In this document: one piece after another, positions 43,418-55,037 of the stretch
Layout: every line of letters begins with the position of its first letter
How positions within the stretch are numbered: position 1 is the first letter of the stretch
NCBI RefSeq assembly: GCF_031323975.1
Contig: NZ_JAVIWS010000001.1
Coordinates: 3,348,001 to 3,412,000 of the forward strand
DNA length: 64,000 nt
Direction: 5' to 3'
DNA from: Escherichia ruysiae
Lineage (GTDB): Bacteria; Pseudomonadota; Gammaproteobacteria; Enterobacterales; Enterobacteriaceae
Made by a program: the position numbers and the translations under genes
The notes under the pieces: generated by a model
Databases searched by the model: none
Seen by the model: the letters and a program-made list of their open reading frames with translations, nothing else
Told to the model about the DNA's origin: nothing

Positions 43418-44422
43418 GTGAAACTGGATGAAATCGCTCGGCTGGCGGGAGTGTCGCGGACCACTGCAAGCTATGTTATTAACGGCAAAGCGAAGCAATA
43501 CCGTGTGAGCGACAAAACCGTTGAGAAAGTCATGGCCGTGGTGCGTGAGCACAATTACCACCCGAATGCCGTGGCGGCTGGGCTTCGTGCTGGACGCACA
43601 CGTTCTATTGGTCTTGTTATCCCCGATCTTGAGAACACAAGTTATACCCGCATTGCTAACTATCTTGAACGCCAGGCGCGTCAACGCGGCTATCAGCTAC
43701 TCATTGCTTGTTCCGAAGATCAGCCAGACAACGAAATGCGTTGTATTGAGCATCTTTTACAGCGTCAGGTCGATGCCATCATTGTTTCGACTTCGCTGCC
43801 GCCAGAGCATCCTTTCTATCAACGCTGGGCTAATGACCCGTTCCCAATTGTCGCGCTGGATCGCGCCCTCGATCGTGAACATTTCACCAGCGTGGTTGGT
43901 GCCGACCAGGATGATGCCGAAATGTTGGCGGAAGAGTTACGTAAGTTTCCGGCCGAAACAGTACTTTATCTTGGCGCGCTGCCGGAGCTTTCTGTCAGCT
44001 TCCTGCGTGAGCAGGGTTTCCGAACTGCCTGGAAAGATGATCCGCGCGAAGTGCATTTCCTTTATGCCAATAGCTATGAGCGGGAAGCTGCTGCCCAGTT
44101 ATTCGAAAAATGGCTGGAAACGCATCCGATGCCGCAGGCGCTGTTCACTACCTCTTTTGCATTGTTGCAGGGAGTGATGGATGTCACGTTGCGTCGCGAT
44201 GGTAAACTGCCTTCCGATCTGGCGATTGCCACCTTTGGCGATAACGAATTGCTCGACTTCTTACAATGTCCTGTGCTGGCCGTGGCTCAGCGTCATCGGG
44301 ATGTCGCTGAGCGCGTGCTGGAGATTGTCCTGGCGAGTCTGGACGAGCCGCGTAAGCCAAAACCAGGCTTAACGCGCATCAAACGAAATCTCTATCGTCG
44401 CGGCGTACTCAGTCGTAGCTAA
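43418..44422 (+). CDS. cra: Cra (FruR), catabolite repressor/activator
   Basis: 334 aa with a GTG start preceded by GCAAGGGG. LacI/GalR family: an N-terminal helix-turn-helix ([20 protein letters not shown]), a hinge helix, and a sugar-binding-type core. It senses fructose-1-phosphate and fructose-1,6-bisphosphate and switches carbon flow between glycolysis and gluconeogenesis. No residue changes stand out compared with K-12. In many annotations this gene is shown with a GTG start, which I follow. Confidence 0.97.
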   Translation: MKLDEIARLAGVSRTTASYVINGKAKQYRVSDKTVEKVMAVVREHNYHPNAVAAGLRAGRTRSIGLVIPDLENTSYTRIANYLERQARQRGYQLLIACSEDQPDNEMRCIEHLLQRQVDAIIVSTSLPPEHPFYQRWANDPFPIVALDRALDREHFTSVVGADQDDAEMLAEELRKFPAETVLYLGALPELSVSFLREQGFRTAWKDDPREVHFLYANSYEREAAAQLFEKWLETHPMPQALFTTSFALLQGVMDVTLRRDGKLPSDLAIATFGDNELLDFLQCPVLAVAQRHRDVAERVLEIVLASLDEPRKPKPGLTRIKRNLYRRGVLSRS

Positions 44423-44940
44423 ACGTTAAACAAAAAATGATGCGCCGGTTGATTGCGGCTGGCGCATTGAGTACGTAATTGGACATCAATATCCTTTATG
44501 TAAATAAGACTATTCCTGACTATTATCCATAAGACCTTCTAAATATCTCACCAATTAACTTCATTCGATGTGCTTAATGATAATTAAGTCGTAACGATGG
44601 ATTGCGATTGCATTATTTTGTTACATGCAAATCGGCAATTGCCGATTAAACAAACACTTTTCTAATCTTTTACGCAAAGTCGCTGACGTCAGGCATGGCG
44701 CGTGCGCAACAGGGACTGTTATCCGGGGGCGATATGTCCTAAAATGCCGCTCGCGTCGCAAACTGACACTTTATATTTTCATTAAGGAAAAAGAAGTCGT
44801 TTTTAAAACGGTAATGATGAGTGGGATTTTTTCTTACAACTATTCATAACGTTAATTTGCTTCGTTCGTTGGGCGATTTTTAAACAATGCAGATATTAGT
44901 CGTAAACATCGGGTTTTTTGCTTCGGTAAGGAATGTTCCT
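44423..44940. other. Intergenic region between cra and the mra promoter
   Basis: About 520 bases with no convincing gene. It contains a stem just after cra (ATGCGCC...GGCGCAT, 44442-44468, no T-run) and an 18-base perfect palindrome AATCGGCAATTGCCGATT (44630-44647). A 74-codon frame at 44625-44849 shows no recognisable motif and I do not call it. Confidence 0.6.
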
Positions 44941-44943
44941 GGC

Positions 44944-44973
44944 TTGACAAGCTTTTCCTCCGCTCCGTAAACT
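44944..44973 (+). promoter_or_regulatory. Pmra, main promoter of the dcw cluster
   Basis: A perfect -35 box TTGACA (44944-44949) and TAAACT (44968-44973), 18 bases apart, lie about 50 bases before mraZ. Pmra is known to drive expression of the whole division/wall cluster as far as ftsW and beyond. Confidence 0.75.
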
Positions 44974-44981
44974 CCTTTTAG

Positions 44982-45006
44982 TGGGAATTTGTGGGATAAA
45001 GTGGTA
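44982..45006 (+). promoter_or_regulatory. MraZ operator, three direct repeats
   Basis: TGGGA (44982-44986), TGGGA (44992-44996) and TGGTA (45002-45006) repeat exactly every ten bases with five-base spacers. They fall between the Pmra -10 box and the mraZ start. MraZ is known to bind TGGGN repeats of this spacing and repress its own operon. Confidence 0.85.
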
Positions 45007-45023
45007 ATTGGGGGAAGACTGGC

Positions 45024-45482
45024 ATGTTCCGGGGAGCAACGTTAGTCAATCTCGACAGTAAAGGGCGCTTATCGGTGCCCACCCGTTATCGGGAAGAGCT
45101 GCTCGGGAACGCTGCCGGTCAAATGGTGTGTACCATTGACATTCATCACCCATGTCTGCTGCTTTACCCCCTTCCTGAATGGGAAATTATCGAGCAAAAA
45201 TTATCGCGTCTGTCGAGCATGAACCCGGTTGAGCGCCGTGTGCAGCGCCTTCTGTTAGGTCATGCCAGCGAATGTCAGATGGATGGCGCAGGTCGATTGT
45301 TAATCGCGCCAGTACTGCGGCAACATGCCGGGCTGACAAAAGAAGTGATGTTGGTTGGACAGTTCAATAAGTTTGAACTGTGGGATGAAACAACCTGGCA
45401 TCAACAAGTCAGGGAAGATATCGACGCAGAACAGTTGGCTACCGAAAACTTATCGGAGCGGCTGCAGGACTTGTCTCTATAA
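45024..45482 (+). CDS. mraZ: MraZ, transcriptional regulator of the dcw cluster
   Basis: 152 aa. Two SpoVT-AbrB-like MraZ domains, with the first opening [20 protein letters not shown] and the second containing [16 protein letters not shown]. Forms a ring-shaped oligomer, binds the repeats upstream and moderates expression of the cluster. One base separates its stop from the rsmH start. First gene of the plus-strand array that runs to lpxC. Confidence 0.96.
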
Positions 45483-45483
45483 A

Positions 45484-46425
45484 ATGATGGAAAACTATAA
45501 ACACACTACGGTGCTGCTGGATGAAGCCGTAAATGGCCTCAATATCCGTCCTGACGGTATCTACATTGATGGAACTTTTGGTCGCGGTGGTCACTCACGT
45601 CTGATCCTCTCGCAGCTTGGCGAAGAGGGACGTTTGCTGGCGATCGATCGCGATCCGCAGGCTATTGCCGTTGCGAAGACTATTGATGATCCGCGCTTCT
45701 CCATCATACATGGACCTTTCTCCGCGCTGGGCGAATACGTCGCCGAGCGTGATCTTATCGGCAAGATTGACGGCATTCTCCTCGATCTTGGCGTCTCTTC
45801 ACCACAACTCGATGATGCTGAACGCGGTTTTTCCTTTATGCGCGATGGCCCGCTGGACATGCGTATGGATCCGACGCGCGGTCAATCCGCTGCTGAATGG
45901 CTACAAACTGCCGAAGAAGCCGATATCGCCTGGGTATTGAAAACGTATGGCGAAGAACGTTTCGCTAAACGTATTGCGCGCGCCATTGTCGAGCGTAACC
46001 GCGAACAGCCGATGACACGCACCAAAGAACTGGCAGAAGTGGTGGCGGCGGCAACGCCGGTGAAGGACAAATTCAAACATCCCGCGACCCGTACCTTCCA
46101 GGCGGTGCGCATCTGGGTAAACAGTGAACTGGAGGAGATAGAGCAGGCGCTAAAAAGCTCGCTCAACGTGCTGGCGCCAGGTGGGCGGCTTTCGATCATC
46201 AGTTTTCATTCGCTGGAAGACCGTATTGTGAAACGCTTTATGCGTGAAAACAGTCGTGGTCCGCAGGTTCCGGCAGGATTACCGATGACCGAAGAGCAGC
46301 TCAAAAAACTGGGTGGCCGTCAGTTGCGAGCACTAGGCAAGTTGATGCCGGGCGAAGAAGAGGTGGCAGAGAACCCTCGCGCCCGTAGTTCAGTTCTGCG
46401 TATTGCAGAGAGGACGAACGCATGA
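45484..46425 (+). CDS. rsmH: 16S rRNA (cytosine1402-N4) methyltransferase
   Basis: 313 aa from the ATG at 45484, one base after the mraZ stop. SAM-dependent MraW family: the FGRGGHS motif (near residue 32) and [11 protein letters not shown] near 100. Adds the N4 methyl group of m4Cm1402 in the ribosomal P site. The in-frame region upstream from 45355 lies inside mraZ. Overlaps ftsL by four bases. Confidence 0.96.
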
Positions 46426-46787
46426 TCAGCAGAGTGACAGAAGCTCTAAGCAAAGTTAAAGGATCGATGGGAAGTCACGAGCGCCATGCCTTGCCTGGCG
46501 TCATTGGTGACGATCTTTTGCGATTTGGGAAGCTGCCACTCTGCCTGTTCATTTGCATTATTTTGACGGCGGTGACTGTGGTGACCACAGCACACCATAC
46601 CCGTTTGCTGACCGCTCAGCGCGAACAATTGGTGCTGGAGCGAGACGCTTTAGACATTGAATGGCGCAACCTGATTCTTGAAGAGAATGCGCTCGGCGAC
46701 CATAGCCGGGTGGAAAGGATCGCCACGGAGAAGCTGCAAATGCAGCATGTCGATCCATCACAAGAAAATATCGTAGTGCAAAAATAA
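46422..46787 (+). CDS. ftsL: Cell division protein FtsL
   Basis: 121 aa bitopic protein: cytoplasmic tail, one membrane segment (about residues 38-57, [17 protein letters not shown]), then a periplasmic leucine-zipper-like coiled coil. It joins FtsB and FtsQ in the divisome and helps activate FtsWI. It overlaps the rsmH stop by four bases and is followed 15 bases later by ftsI. Confidence 0.97.
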
Positions 46788-46802
46788 GGATAAACGCGAC
46801 GC

Positions 46803-48569
46803 ATGAAAGCAGCGGCGAAAACGCAGAAACCAAAACGTCAGGAAGAACATGCCAACTTTATCAGTTGGCGTTTTGCGTTGTTATGCGGCTGTATTTTACT
46901 GGCGCTGGCTTTTCTGCTCGGGCGCGTAGCGTGGTTACAGGTTATCTCCCCGGATATGCTGGTTAAAGAGGGCGACATGCGCTCTCTTCGCGTTCAACAA
47001 GTATCCACCTCACGCGGCATGATTACTGACCGCTCTGGTCGCCCATTAGCAGTAAGTGTGCCGGTAAAAGCGATCTGGGCTGACCCAAAAGAAGTGCATG
47101 ACGCTGGTGGTATCAGCGTCGGTGACCGCTGGAAGGCGCTGGCTAACGCGCTTAACATTCCGCTGGATCAGCTCTCAGCCCGCATTAACGCCAACCCGAA
47201 AGGACGCTTTATTTATCTGGCGCGTCAGGTAAACCCTGACATGGCGGACTACATCAAGAAACTAAAACTACCGGGGATTCATCTGCGTGAAGAATCTCGC
47301 CGTTATTATCCGTCTGGCGAAGTGACCGCTCACCTCATCGGCTTTACCAACGTCGATAGTCAGGGGATTGAGGGTGTCGAGAAGAGTTTCGATAAATGGC
47401 TTACCGGGCAGCCGGGCGAACGCATTGTGCGAAAAGACCGCTACGGTCGCGTAATTGAAGATATTTCTTCCACCGACAGCCAGGCAGCGCACAACCTGGC
47501 GCTGAGTATTGATGAACGCCTGCAGGCGCTGGTTTATCGCGAACTGAACAACGCGGTGGCCTTTAACAAGGCGGAATCCGGTAGTGCCGTGCTGGTGGAT
47601 GTCAACACCGGTGAAGTGCTGGCGATGGCTAACAGCCCGTCATATAACCCAAACAATCTGAGTGGCACGCCGAAAGAGGCGATGCGTAACCGTACCATCA
47701 CCGACGTGTTTGAACCAGGTTCAACCGTCAAGCCGATGGTGGTGATGACTGCGCTGCAACGCGGCGTCGTGCGGGAAAACTCGGTACTGAATACCGTTCC
47801 TTATCGAATTAACGGCCACGAAATCAAAGACGTGGCGCGCTACAGCGAATTAACCCTGACCGGGGTATTACAGAAGTCGAGTAACGTCGGTGTTTCCAAG
47901 CTGGCGTTAGCGATGCCGTCCTCAGCGTTAGTAGACACTTACTCACGTTTTGGACTGGGAAAAGCGACCAATTTGGGGTTGGTCGGAGAACGCAGTGGCT
48001 TATATCCTCAAAAACAACGGTGGTCTGACATAGAGAGGGCCACCTTCTCTTTCGGCTACGGGCTAATGGTAACACCGTTACAGTTAGCGCGAGTCTACGC
48101 AACTATCGGCAGCTACGGCATTTATCGCCCGCTGTCGATTACTAAAGTTGACCCCCCGGTTCCCGGTGAACGTGTCTTCCCGGAATCCATTGTTCGCACC
48201 GTGGTGCATATGATGGAAAGCGTGGCGCTACCGGGCGGCGGTGGCGTGAAGGCGGCGATTAAAGGCTATCGTATCGCCATTAAAACCGGTACTGCGAAAA
48301 AGGTCGGGCCGGATGGTCGCTACATCAATAAATATATTGCTTATACCGCAGGCGTTGCGCCTGCGAGTCAGCCGCGCTTCGCGCTGGTTGTTGTTATCAA
48401 CGATCCGCAGGCGGGTAAATACTACGGCGGCGCCGTTTCCGCGCCGGTCTTTGGTGCCATCATGGGCGGCGTATTGCGTACCATGAACATCGAGCCGGAT
48501 GCGCTGACAACGGGCGATAAAAATGAATTTGTGATTAATCAAGGCGAGGGGACAGGTGGCAGATCGTAA
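46803..48569 (+). CDS. ftsI: FtsI (PBP3), division-specific transpeptidase
   Basis: 588 aa. One membrane anchor near residues 24-40, a pedestal domain and a class B transpeptidase domain with S307 in STVK, the SSN triad near 359 and KTG near 494. It cross-links septal peptidoglycan with FtsW. Residue 332 is valine where I recall isoleucine in K-12, and there is no four-residue insertion after P333 of the type that lowers beta-lactam binding. The last 14 bases overlap murE. The coding region is also reported to contain the sponge RNA FtsO in K-12, not verified here. Confidence 0.97.
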
Positions 48570-50043
48570 TTTGCGCGACCTTCTTGCTCCGTGGGTGCCA
48601 GACGCACCTTCGCGAGCACTGCGAGAGATGACACTCGACAGCCGTGTGGCTGCGGCGGGCGATCTCTTTGTAGCTGTAGTAGGTCATCAGGCGGACGGGC
48701 GTCGATATATCCCGCAGGCGATAGCGCAAGGTGTGGCTGCCATTATTGCAGAGGCGAAAGATGAGGCGACCGACGGTGAAATCCGTGAAATGCACGGCGT
48801 ACCGGTCATCTATCTCAGCCAGCTCAATGAGCGTTTATCTGCACTGGCGGGCCGCTTTTACCATGAACCCTCTGACAATTTACGTCTCGTGGGCGTAACG
48901 GGCACCAACGGCAAAACCACGACTACCCAGCTTCTGGCGCAGTGGAGCCAACTGCTTGGCGAAACCAGCGCGGTAATGGGCACCGTTGGTAACGGCCTGC
49001 TGGGGAAAGTCATCCCGACGGAAAATACAACCGGATCGGCAGTTGACGTTCAGCATGAGCTGGCGGGGCTGGTGGATCAGGGCGCGACTTTTTGCGCGAT
49101 GGAAGTTTCCTCCCACGGGCTGGTACAGCACCGTGTGGCGGCATTGAAATTTGCGGCGTCGGTCTTTACCAACTTAAGCCGCGATCACCTTGATTATCAT
49201 GGTGATATGGAAAACTACGAAGCCGCGAAATGGCTGCTTTATTCTGAGCATCATTGCGGTCAGGCGATTATTAACGCCGACGATGAAGTGGGTCGCCGCT
49301 GGCTGGCAAAACTACCAGACGCGGTTGCGGTGTCGATGGAAGACAATATCAATCCGAACTGTCACGGTCGTTGGCTGAAAGTGACCGATGTGAACTATCA
49401 CGACAGCGGTGCGACTATCCGCTTCACCTCAAGCTGGGGCGATGGCGAAATAGAAAGCCGCCTGATGGGCGCTTTTAACGTCAGCAACCTGATGCTGGCG
49501 CTGGCGACACTGCTGGCGCTGGGTTATCCGCTGGCCGATCTGCTAAAAACCGGCGCACGTCTGCAACCGGTTTGCGGACGTATGGAAGTGTTCACTGCGC
49601 CAGGCAAACCGACGGTGGTGGTGGATTACGCGCATACGCCGGATGCACTGGAAAAAGCCTTACAGGCGGCGCGTCTGCACTGTGCGGGCAAGCTGTGGTG
49701 TGTCTTTGGCTGTGGTGGCGATCGCGATAAAGGTAAGCGTCCACTGATGGGCGCAATTGCCGAAGAGTTTGCTGACGTGGCGGTGGTGACGGACGATAAC
49801 CCGCGTACCGAAGAACCGCGTGCCATCATCAACGATATTCTGGCGGGAATGTTAGATGCCGGACATGTCAAAGTGATGGAAGGCCGCGCTGAAGCGGTAA
49901 CGTGCGCCGTTATGCAGGCTAAAGAGAATGATGTGGTGCTGGTCGCGGGCAAAGGCCATGAAGATTATCAGATTGTTGGCAATCAGCGTCTGGACTACTC
50001 CGATCGCGTCACGGTGGCGCGTCTGCTGGGGGTGATTGCATGA
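48556..50043 (+). CDS. murE: UDP-MurNAc-tripeptide synthetase (meso-DAP-adding)
   Basis: 495 aa. Mur ligase with ATP loop GTNGKTTTT (near 113-121) and the [10 protein letters not shown] motif, whose DNPR core specifies meso-diaminopimelate rather than lysine. Adds the third residue to the UDP-MurNAc-dipeptide in the cytoplasm. Its start overlaps ftsI by 14 bases and its stop overlaps murF by four. Confidence 0.97.
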
Positions 50044-51398
50044 TTAGCGTAACCCTTAGCCAACTTACCGATATTCTCAACGGTGAACTGCAAGGTGCAG
50101 ATATCACCCTTGATGCTGTAACCACTGACACGCGAAAACTGACGCCGGGCTGCCTGTTTGTTGCCCTGAAAGGCGAACGTTTCGATGCTCATGACTTTGC
50201 TGACCAGGCGAAAGCTGGCGGCGCGGGCGCACTATTGGTTAGCCGTCCGCTGGATATCGATCTGCCGCAGTTAATCGTTAAAGATACGCGTCTGGCGTTT
50301 GGTGAACTGGCTGCATGGGTTCGCCAGCAAGTTCCGGCGCGCGTGGTTGCTCTGACCGGTTCCTCCGGCAAAACCTCCGTTAAAGAGATGACGGCGGCGA
50401 TTTTAAGCCAGTGCGGCAACACGCTTTATACGGCAGGCAATCTCAACAACGACATCGGCGTGCCGATGACGCTGTTGCGCTTAACGCCGGAATACGATTA
50501 CGCAGTTATTGAACTTGGCGCGAACCATCAGGGCGAAATTGCCTGGACAGTTAGCCTGACCCGCCCGGAAGCCGCGCTGGTCAACAACCTGGCGGCGGCG
50601 CATCTGGAAGGCTTCGGTTCTTTGGCGGGCGTGGCAAAAGCGAAAGGCGAAATATTTACCGGCCTGCCGGAAAACGGTATCGCCATTATGAATGCCGACA
50701 ACAACGACTGGTTGAACTGGCAAAGCGTGATTGGCAATCGCAAAGTGTGGCGTTTCTCACCCAATGCCGCCAACAGTGATTTTACCGCCACCAATATTCA
50801 TGTGACCTCGCACGGTACTGAATTTACGCTGCAAACTCCAACGGGTAGCGTCGATGTTCTGCTGCCGTTGCCGGGGCGTCACAATATTGCGAATGCGCTG
50901 GCAGCCGCTGCGCTCTCCATGTCCGTGGGCGCAACGCTTGATGCTATCAAAGCGGGGCTGGCAAATCTGAAAGCTGTTCCAGGCCGTCTGTTCCCCATCC
51001 AACTGGCAGAAAACCAGTTGCTGCTCGACGACTCCTACAACGCTAACGTCGGTTCCATGACCGCCGCTGTTCAGGTTCTGGCTGAGATGCCGGGCTACCG
51101 TGTACTGGTCGTTGGCGATATGGCGGAACTGGGCGCTGAAAGCGAAGCCTGCCATGTACAGGTGGGCGAAGCGGCAAAAGCTGCCGGTATTGACCGTGTA
51201 TTAAGCGTGGGTAAACAAAGCCATGCTATCAGCACCGCCAGCGGTGTTGGCGAACATTTTGCTGATAAATCCGCGTTAATTACGCGTCTTAAGTCACTGA
51301 TTGCAGAGCAACAGGTGATTACGATTTTAGTTAAGGGTTCACGTAGTGCTGCCATGGAAGAGGTAGTACGCGCTTTACAGGAGAATGGGACATGTTAG
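50040..51398 (+). CDS. murF: UDP-MurNAc-pentapeptide synthetase
   Basis: 452 aa. Mur ligase with ATP loop [11 protein letters not shown] near residue 106. Attaches D-Ala-D-Ala (made by DdlB) to the tripeptide precursor. Overlaps murE by four bases and mraY by seven. Confidence 0.97.
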
Positions 51399-52474
51399 TT
51401 TGGCTGGCCGAACATTTGGTCAAATATTATTCCGGCTTTAACGTCTTTTCCTATCTGACGTTTCGCGCCATCGTCAGCCTGCTGACCGCGCTGTTCATCT
51501 CATTGTGGATGGGGCCGCGCATGATTGCTCATCTGCAAAAACTCTCCTTTGGTCAGGTGGTGCGTAACGATGGCCCGGAATCGCACTTCAGCAAGCGCGG
51601 TACGCCGACTATGGGCGGGATTATGATCCTGACGGCGATTGTGATCTCCGTACTGCTGTGGGCTTACCCGTCTAACCCGTATGTCTGGTGCGTACTGGTG
51701 GTGCTGGTTGGTTACGGCATCATTGGCTTCGTTGATGACTATCGCAAAGTCGTGCGCAAAGACACCAAAGGGTTGATCGCACGCTGGAAGTATTTCTGGA
51801 TGTCGGTCATTGCGCTGGGTGTTGCTTTCGCTTTGTACCTTGCCGGCAAAGACACGCCAGCAACGCAATTGGTTGTACCGTTCTTTAAAGATGTGATGCC
51901 GCAGTTAGGTTTGTTCTACATCCTGCTGGCCTACTTCGTTATTGTCGGCACCGGTAACGCGGTAAACCTGACCGATGGTCTTGATGGCCTGGCGATTATG
52001 CCGACCGTATTTGTCGCTGGTGGTTTTGCGCTGGTGGCGTGGGCGACCGGCAACATGAACTTTGCCAGCTATTTACACATACCGTATCTGCGACATGCAG
52101 GGGAACTGGTCATTGTCTGTACCGCGATAGTCGGAGCAGGGCTGGGCTTCCTGTGGTTTAACACCTATCCGGCACAGGTCTTTATGGGCGATGTTGGTTC
52201 GCTGGCGTTAGGCGGCGCGTTGGGCATTATCGCTGTACTGCTGCGTCAGGAATTCCTGCTGGTGATTATGGGCGGCGTGTTTGTCGTCGAAACCCTGTCG
52301 GTTATTTTGCAAGTCGGCTCCTTTAAACTGCGCGGGCAACGTATTTTCCGCATGGCGCCGATTCATCACCACTATGAACTGAAAGGCTGGCCGGAACCGC
52401 GCGTCATTGTGCGTTTCTGGATTATTTCGCTGATGCTGGTTCTGATTGGTCTGGCAACGCTGAAGGTACGTTAA
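51392..52474 (+). CDS. mraY: Phospho-MurNAc-pentapeptide translocase MraY
   Basis: 360 aa with about ten membrane segments. The catalytic acids lie in VDDYRK (D115, D116) and in [13 protein letters not shown] (D267); the HHHYELKGW histidine motif near 325 is present. It transfers phospho-MurNAc-pentapeptide to undecaprenyl phosphate to make lipid I at the inner membrane. Two bases separate it from murD. Confidence 0.97.
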
Positions 52475-52476
52475 TC

Positions 52477-53793
52477 ATGGCTGATTACCTGGGTAAAAAT
52501 GTCGTTATTATCGGCCTGGGCCTCACCGGGCTTTCTTGCGTGGACTTTTTCCTTGCTCGCGGCGTGACGCCGCGCGTAATGGATACGCGTATGACACCGC
52601 CTGGCCTGGATAAATTACCCGAAGCGGTGGAGCGCCATACTGGCGGTCTCAATGATGAATGGCTGATGGCGGCAGATCTGATTGTCGCCAGCCCCGGCAT
52701 TGCGCTGGCGCATCCGTCCCTAAGCGCCGCTGCCGATGCCGGAATTGAAATTGTTGGCGATATCGAGCTGTTCTGCCGCGAAGCACAAGCGCCGATTGTG
52801 GCGATCACCGGTTCTAACGGCAAAAGCACTGTTACTACCTTAGTGGGCGAAATGGCGAAAGCAGCAGGTGTTAACGTTGGCGTGGGTGGCAACATTGGCC
52901 TGCCAGCCTTGATGCTGCTGGATGCTGAGTGCGAACTGTACGTGCTGGAACTGTCAAGCTTCCAGCTGGAAACGACTTCCAGCTTACAGGCGGTGGCGGC
53001 GACCATTCTGAACGTGACTGAAGATCATATGGATCGCTATCCATTTGGTTTACAGCAGTATCGTGCGGCAAAACTGCGTATTTACGAAAACGCAAAAGTT
53101 TGCGTGGTTAATGCCGATGATGCCTTAACGATGCCGATTCGCGGTGCAGATGAACGTTGTGTCAGCTTCGGCGTCAATATGGGTGACTATCACCTGAACC
53201 ATCAGCAGGGTGAAACCTGGCTGCGGGTGAAAGGCGAGAAAGTGTTGAACGTGAAAGAGATGAAACTTTCCGGGCAGCATAACTACACCAATGCGCTGGC
53301 AGCACTGGCGCTGGCAGATGCCGCAGGTTTGCCGCGTGCCAGCAGCCTGAAAGCATTAACCACGTTTACCGGTCTTCCGTATCGCTTTGAAGTGGTGCTG
53401 GAGCATAACGGTGTGCGCTGGATTAACGATTCGAAAGCGACCAACGTCGGTAGTACCGAAGCGGCGCTGAATGGCCTGCACGTAGACGGCACGCTGCATT
53501 TGTTGCTGGGCGGCGATGGTAAATCGGCAGACTTCAGCCCACTGGCGCGCTATCTGAATGGCGATAACGTGCGTCTGTATTGTTTCGGTCGTGATGGCGC
53601 ACAGTTGGCGGCGTTACGCCCGGAAGTGGCAGAGCAAACCGAAACGATGGAACAGGCGATGCGCTTGCTGGCTCCGCGTGTTCAGCCTGGCGATATGGTT
53701 CTGCTCTCCCCGGCATGTGCCAGCCTTGATCAGTTCAAGAACTTTGAACAACGAGGCAATGAGTTTGCTCGTCTGGCGAAGGAGTTAGGTTGA
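52477..53793 (+). CDS. murD: UDP-MurNAc-L-Ala:D-Glu ligase
   Basis: 438 aa. The ATP loop GSNGKST is at 112-118; an N-terminal Rossmann-like domain binds UDP-MurNAc-L-Ala (GLGLTGLS near 13). Adds D-glutamate, the second peptide residue. The TGA stop overlaps the ftsW ATG by one base. Confidence 0.97.
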   Translation: MADYLGKNVVIIGLGLTGLSCVDFFLARGVTPRVMDTRMTPPGLDKLPEAVERHTGGLNDEWLMAADLIVASPGIALAHPSLSAAADAGIEIVGDIELFCREAQAPIVAITGSNGKSTVTTLVGEMAKAAGVNVGVGGNIGLPALMLLDAECELYVLELSSFQLETTSSLQAVAATILNVTEDHMDRYPFGLQQYRAAKLRIYENAKVCVVNADDALTMPIRGADERCVSFGVNMGDYHLNHQQGETWLRVKGEKVLNVKEMKLSGQHNYTNALAALALADAAGLPRASSLKALTTFTGLPYRFEVVLEHNGVRWINDSKATNVGSTEAALNGLHVDGTLHLLLGGDGKSADFSPLARYLNGDNVRLYCFGRDGAQLAALRPEVAEQTETMEQAMRLLAPRVQPGDMVLLSPACASLDQFKNFEQRGNEFARLAKELG

Positions 53794-55037
53794 TGCGTTT
53801 ATCTCTCCCTCGCCTGAAAATGCCGCGCCTGCCGGGATTCAGTATCCTGGTCTGGATCTCCACGGCGCTAAAGGGCTGGGTGATGGGCTCGCGGGAAAAA
53901 GATACCGACAGCCTGATCATGTACGATCGCACCTTGCTATGGCTGACCTTCGGCCTCGCGGCGATTGGCTTTATCATGGTGACCTCGGCGTCAATGCCCA
54001 TAGGGCAACGCTTAACCAACGATCCGTTTTTCTTCGCGAAGCGTGATGGCGTCTATCTGATCCTGGCGTTCATTCTGGCGATCATTACGCTGCGTCTGCC
54101 GATGGAGTTTTGGCAACGCTACAGTGCCACGATGCTGCTCGGATCAATCATCCTGTTGATGATCGTGCTGGTGGTGGGTAGCTCGGTTAAAGGGGCATCG
54201 CGTTGGATCGATCTTGGCTTGTTGCGTATCCAGCCAGCCGAACTGACCAAGCTGTCGCTGTTTTGCTATATCGCCAACTATCTGGTGCGCAAAGGCGACG
54301 AAGTGCGTAATAACCTGCGTGGCTTCCTGAAACCGATGGGCGTGATTCTGGTGCTGGCGGTGTTGCTGCTGGCGCAACCAGACCTCGGTACGGTGGTGGT
54401 GCTGTTTGTGACCACGCTGGCAATGCTATTCCTGGCGGGGGCGAAATTGTGGCAGTTCATTGCCATTATCGGTATGGGGATTTCAGCGGTTGTGTTGCTG
54501 ATCCTCGCTGAACCGTACCGTATCCGCCGTGTTACCGCATTCTGGAACCCGTGGGAAGATCCCTTCGGCAGCGGCTATCAGTTAACGCAATCGCTGATGG
54601 CGTTTGGTCGCGGCGAACTGTGGGGGCAAGGTTTAGGTAACTCGGTACAAAAACTGGAGTATCTGCCGGAAGCGCACACTGACTTTATTTTCGCCATTAT
54701 CGGCGAAGAACTGGGGTATATCGGTGTGGTGCTGGCGCTTTTAATGGTATTCTTCGTCGCTTTTCGCGCGATGTCGATTGGTCGTAAAGCGTTAGAAATT
54801 GACCATCGTTTTTCCGGTTTTCTCGCTTGTTCAATTGGCATCTGGTTTAGTTTCCAGGCACTGGTTAACGTAGGCGCGGCGGCAGGGATGTTACCGACTA
54901 AAGGTTTGACATTGCCGCTAATCAGTTACGGTGGTTCGAGCTTACTGATTATGTCAACAGCCATCATGATGCTGTTGCGTATTGATTATGAAACGCGTCT
55001 GGAGAAAGCGCAGGCGTTTGTACGAGGTTCACGATGA
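53793..55037 (+). CDS. ftsW: FtsW, septal peptidoglycan glycosyltransferase
   Basis: 414 aa from the ATG at 53793, overlapping the murD TGA by one base; a TTG one codon earlier is the only alternative. SEDS family with about ten membrane segments; the conserved periplasmic acidic region after segment 7 and the [11 protein letters not shown] motif near the C-terminus are intact. It polymerises septal glycan with FtsI. Overlaps murG by four bases. Confidence 0.97.
   Translation: MRLSLPRLKMPRLPGFSILVWISTALKGWVMGSREKDTDSLIMYDRTLLWLTFGLAAIGFIMVTSASMPIGQRLTNDPFFFAKRDGVYLILAFILAIITLRLPMEFWQRYSATMLLGSIILLMIVLVVGSSVKGASRWIDLGLLRIQPAELTKLSLFCYIANYLVRKGDEVRNNLRGFLKPMGVILVLAVLLLAQPDLGTVVVLFVTTLAMLFLAGAKLWQFIAIIGMGISAVVLLILAEPYRIRRVTAFWNPWEDPFGSGYQLTQSLMAFGRGELWGQGLGNSVQKLEYLPEAHTDFIFAIIGEELGYIGVVLALLMVFFVAFRAMSIGRKALEIDHRFSGFLACSIGIWFSFQALVNVGAAAGMLPTKGLTLPLISYGGSSLLIMSTAIMMLLRIDYETRLEKAQAFVRGSR

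Noticed and set aside
44625..44849. A 74-codon frame upstream of mraZ
   Set aside because: No ribosome-binding site, no recognisable motif, and the frame begins across a palindrome. It is more likely non-coding.
46803..48569. Possible beta-lactam-related PBP3 variant in ftsI
   Set aside because: Residue 332 is Val, but the four-residue insertion after P333 known from resistant strains is absent and the total length is the normal 588. A single conservative change is not evidence of resistance.
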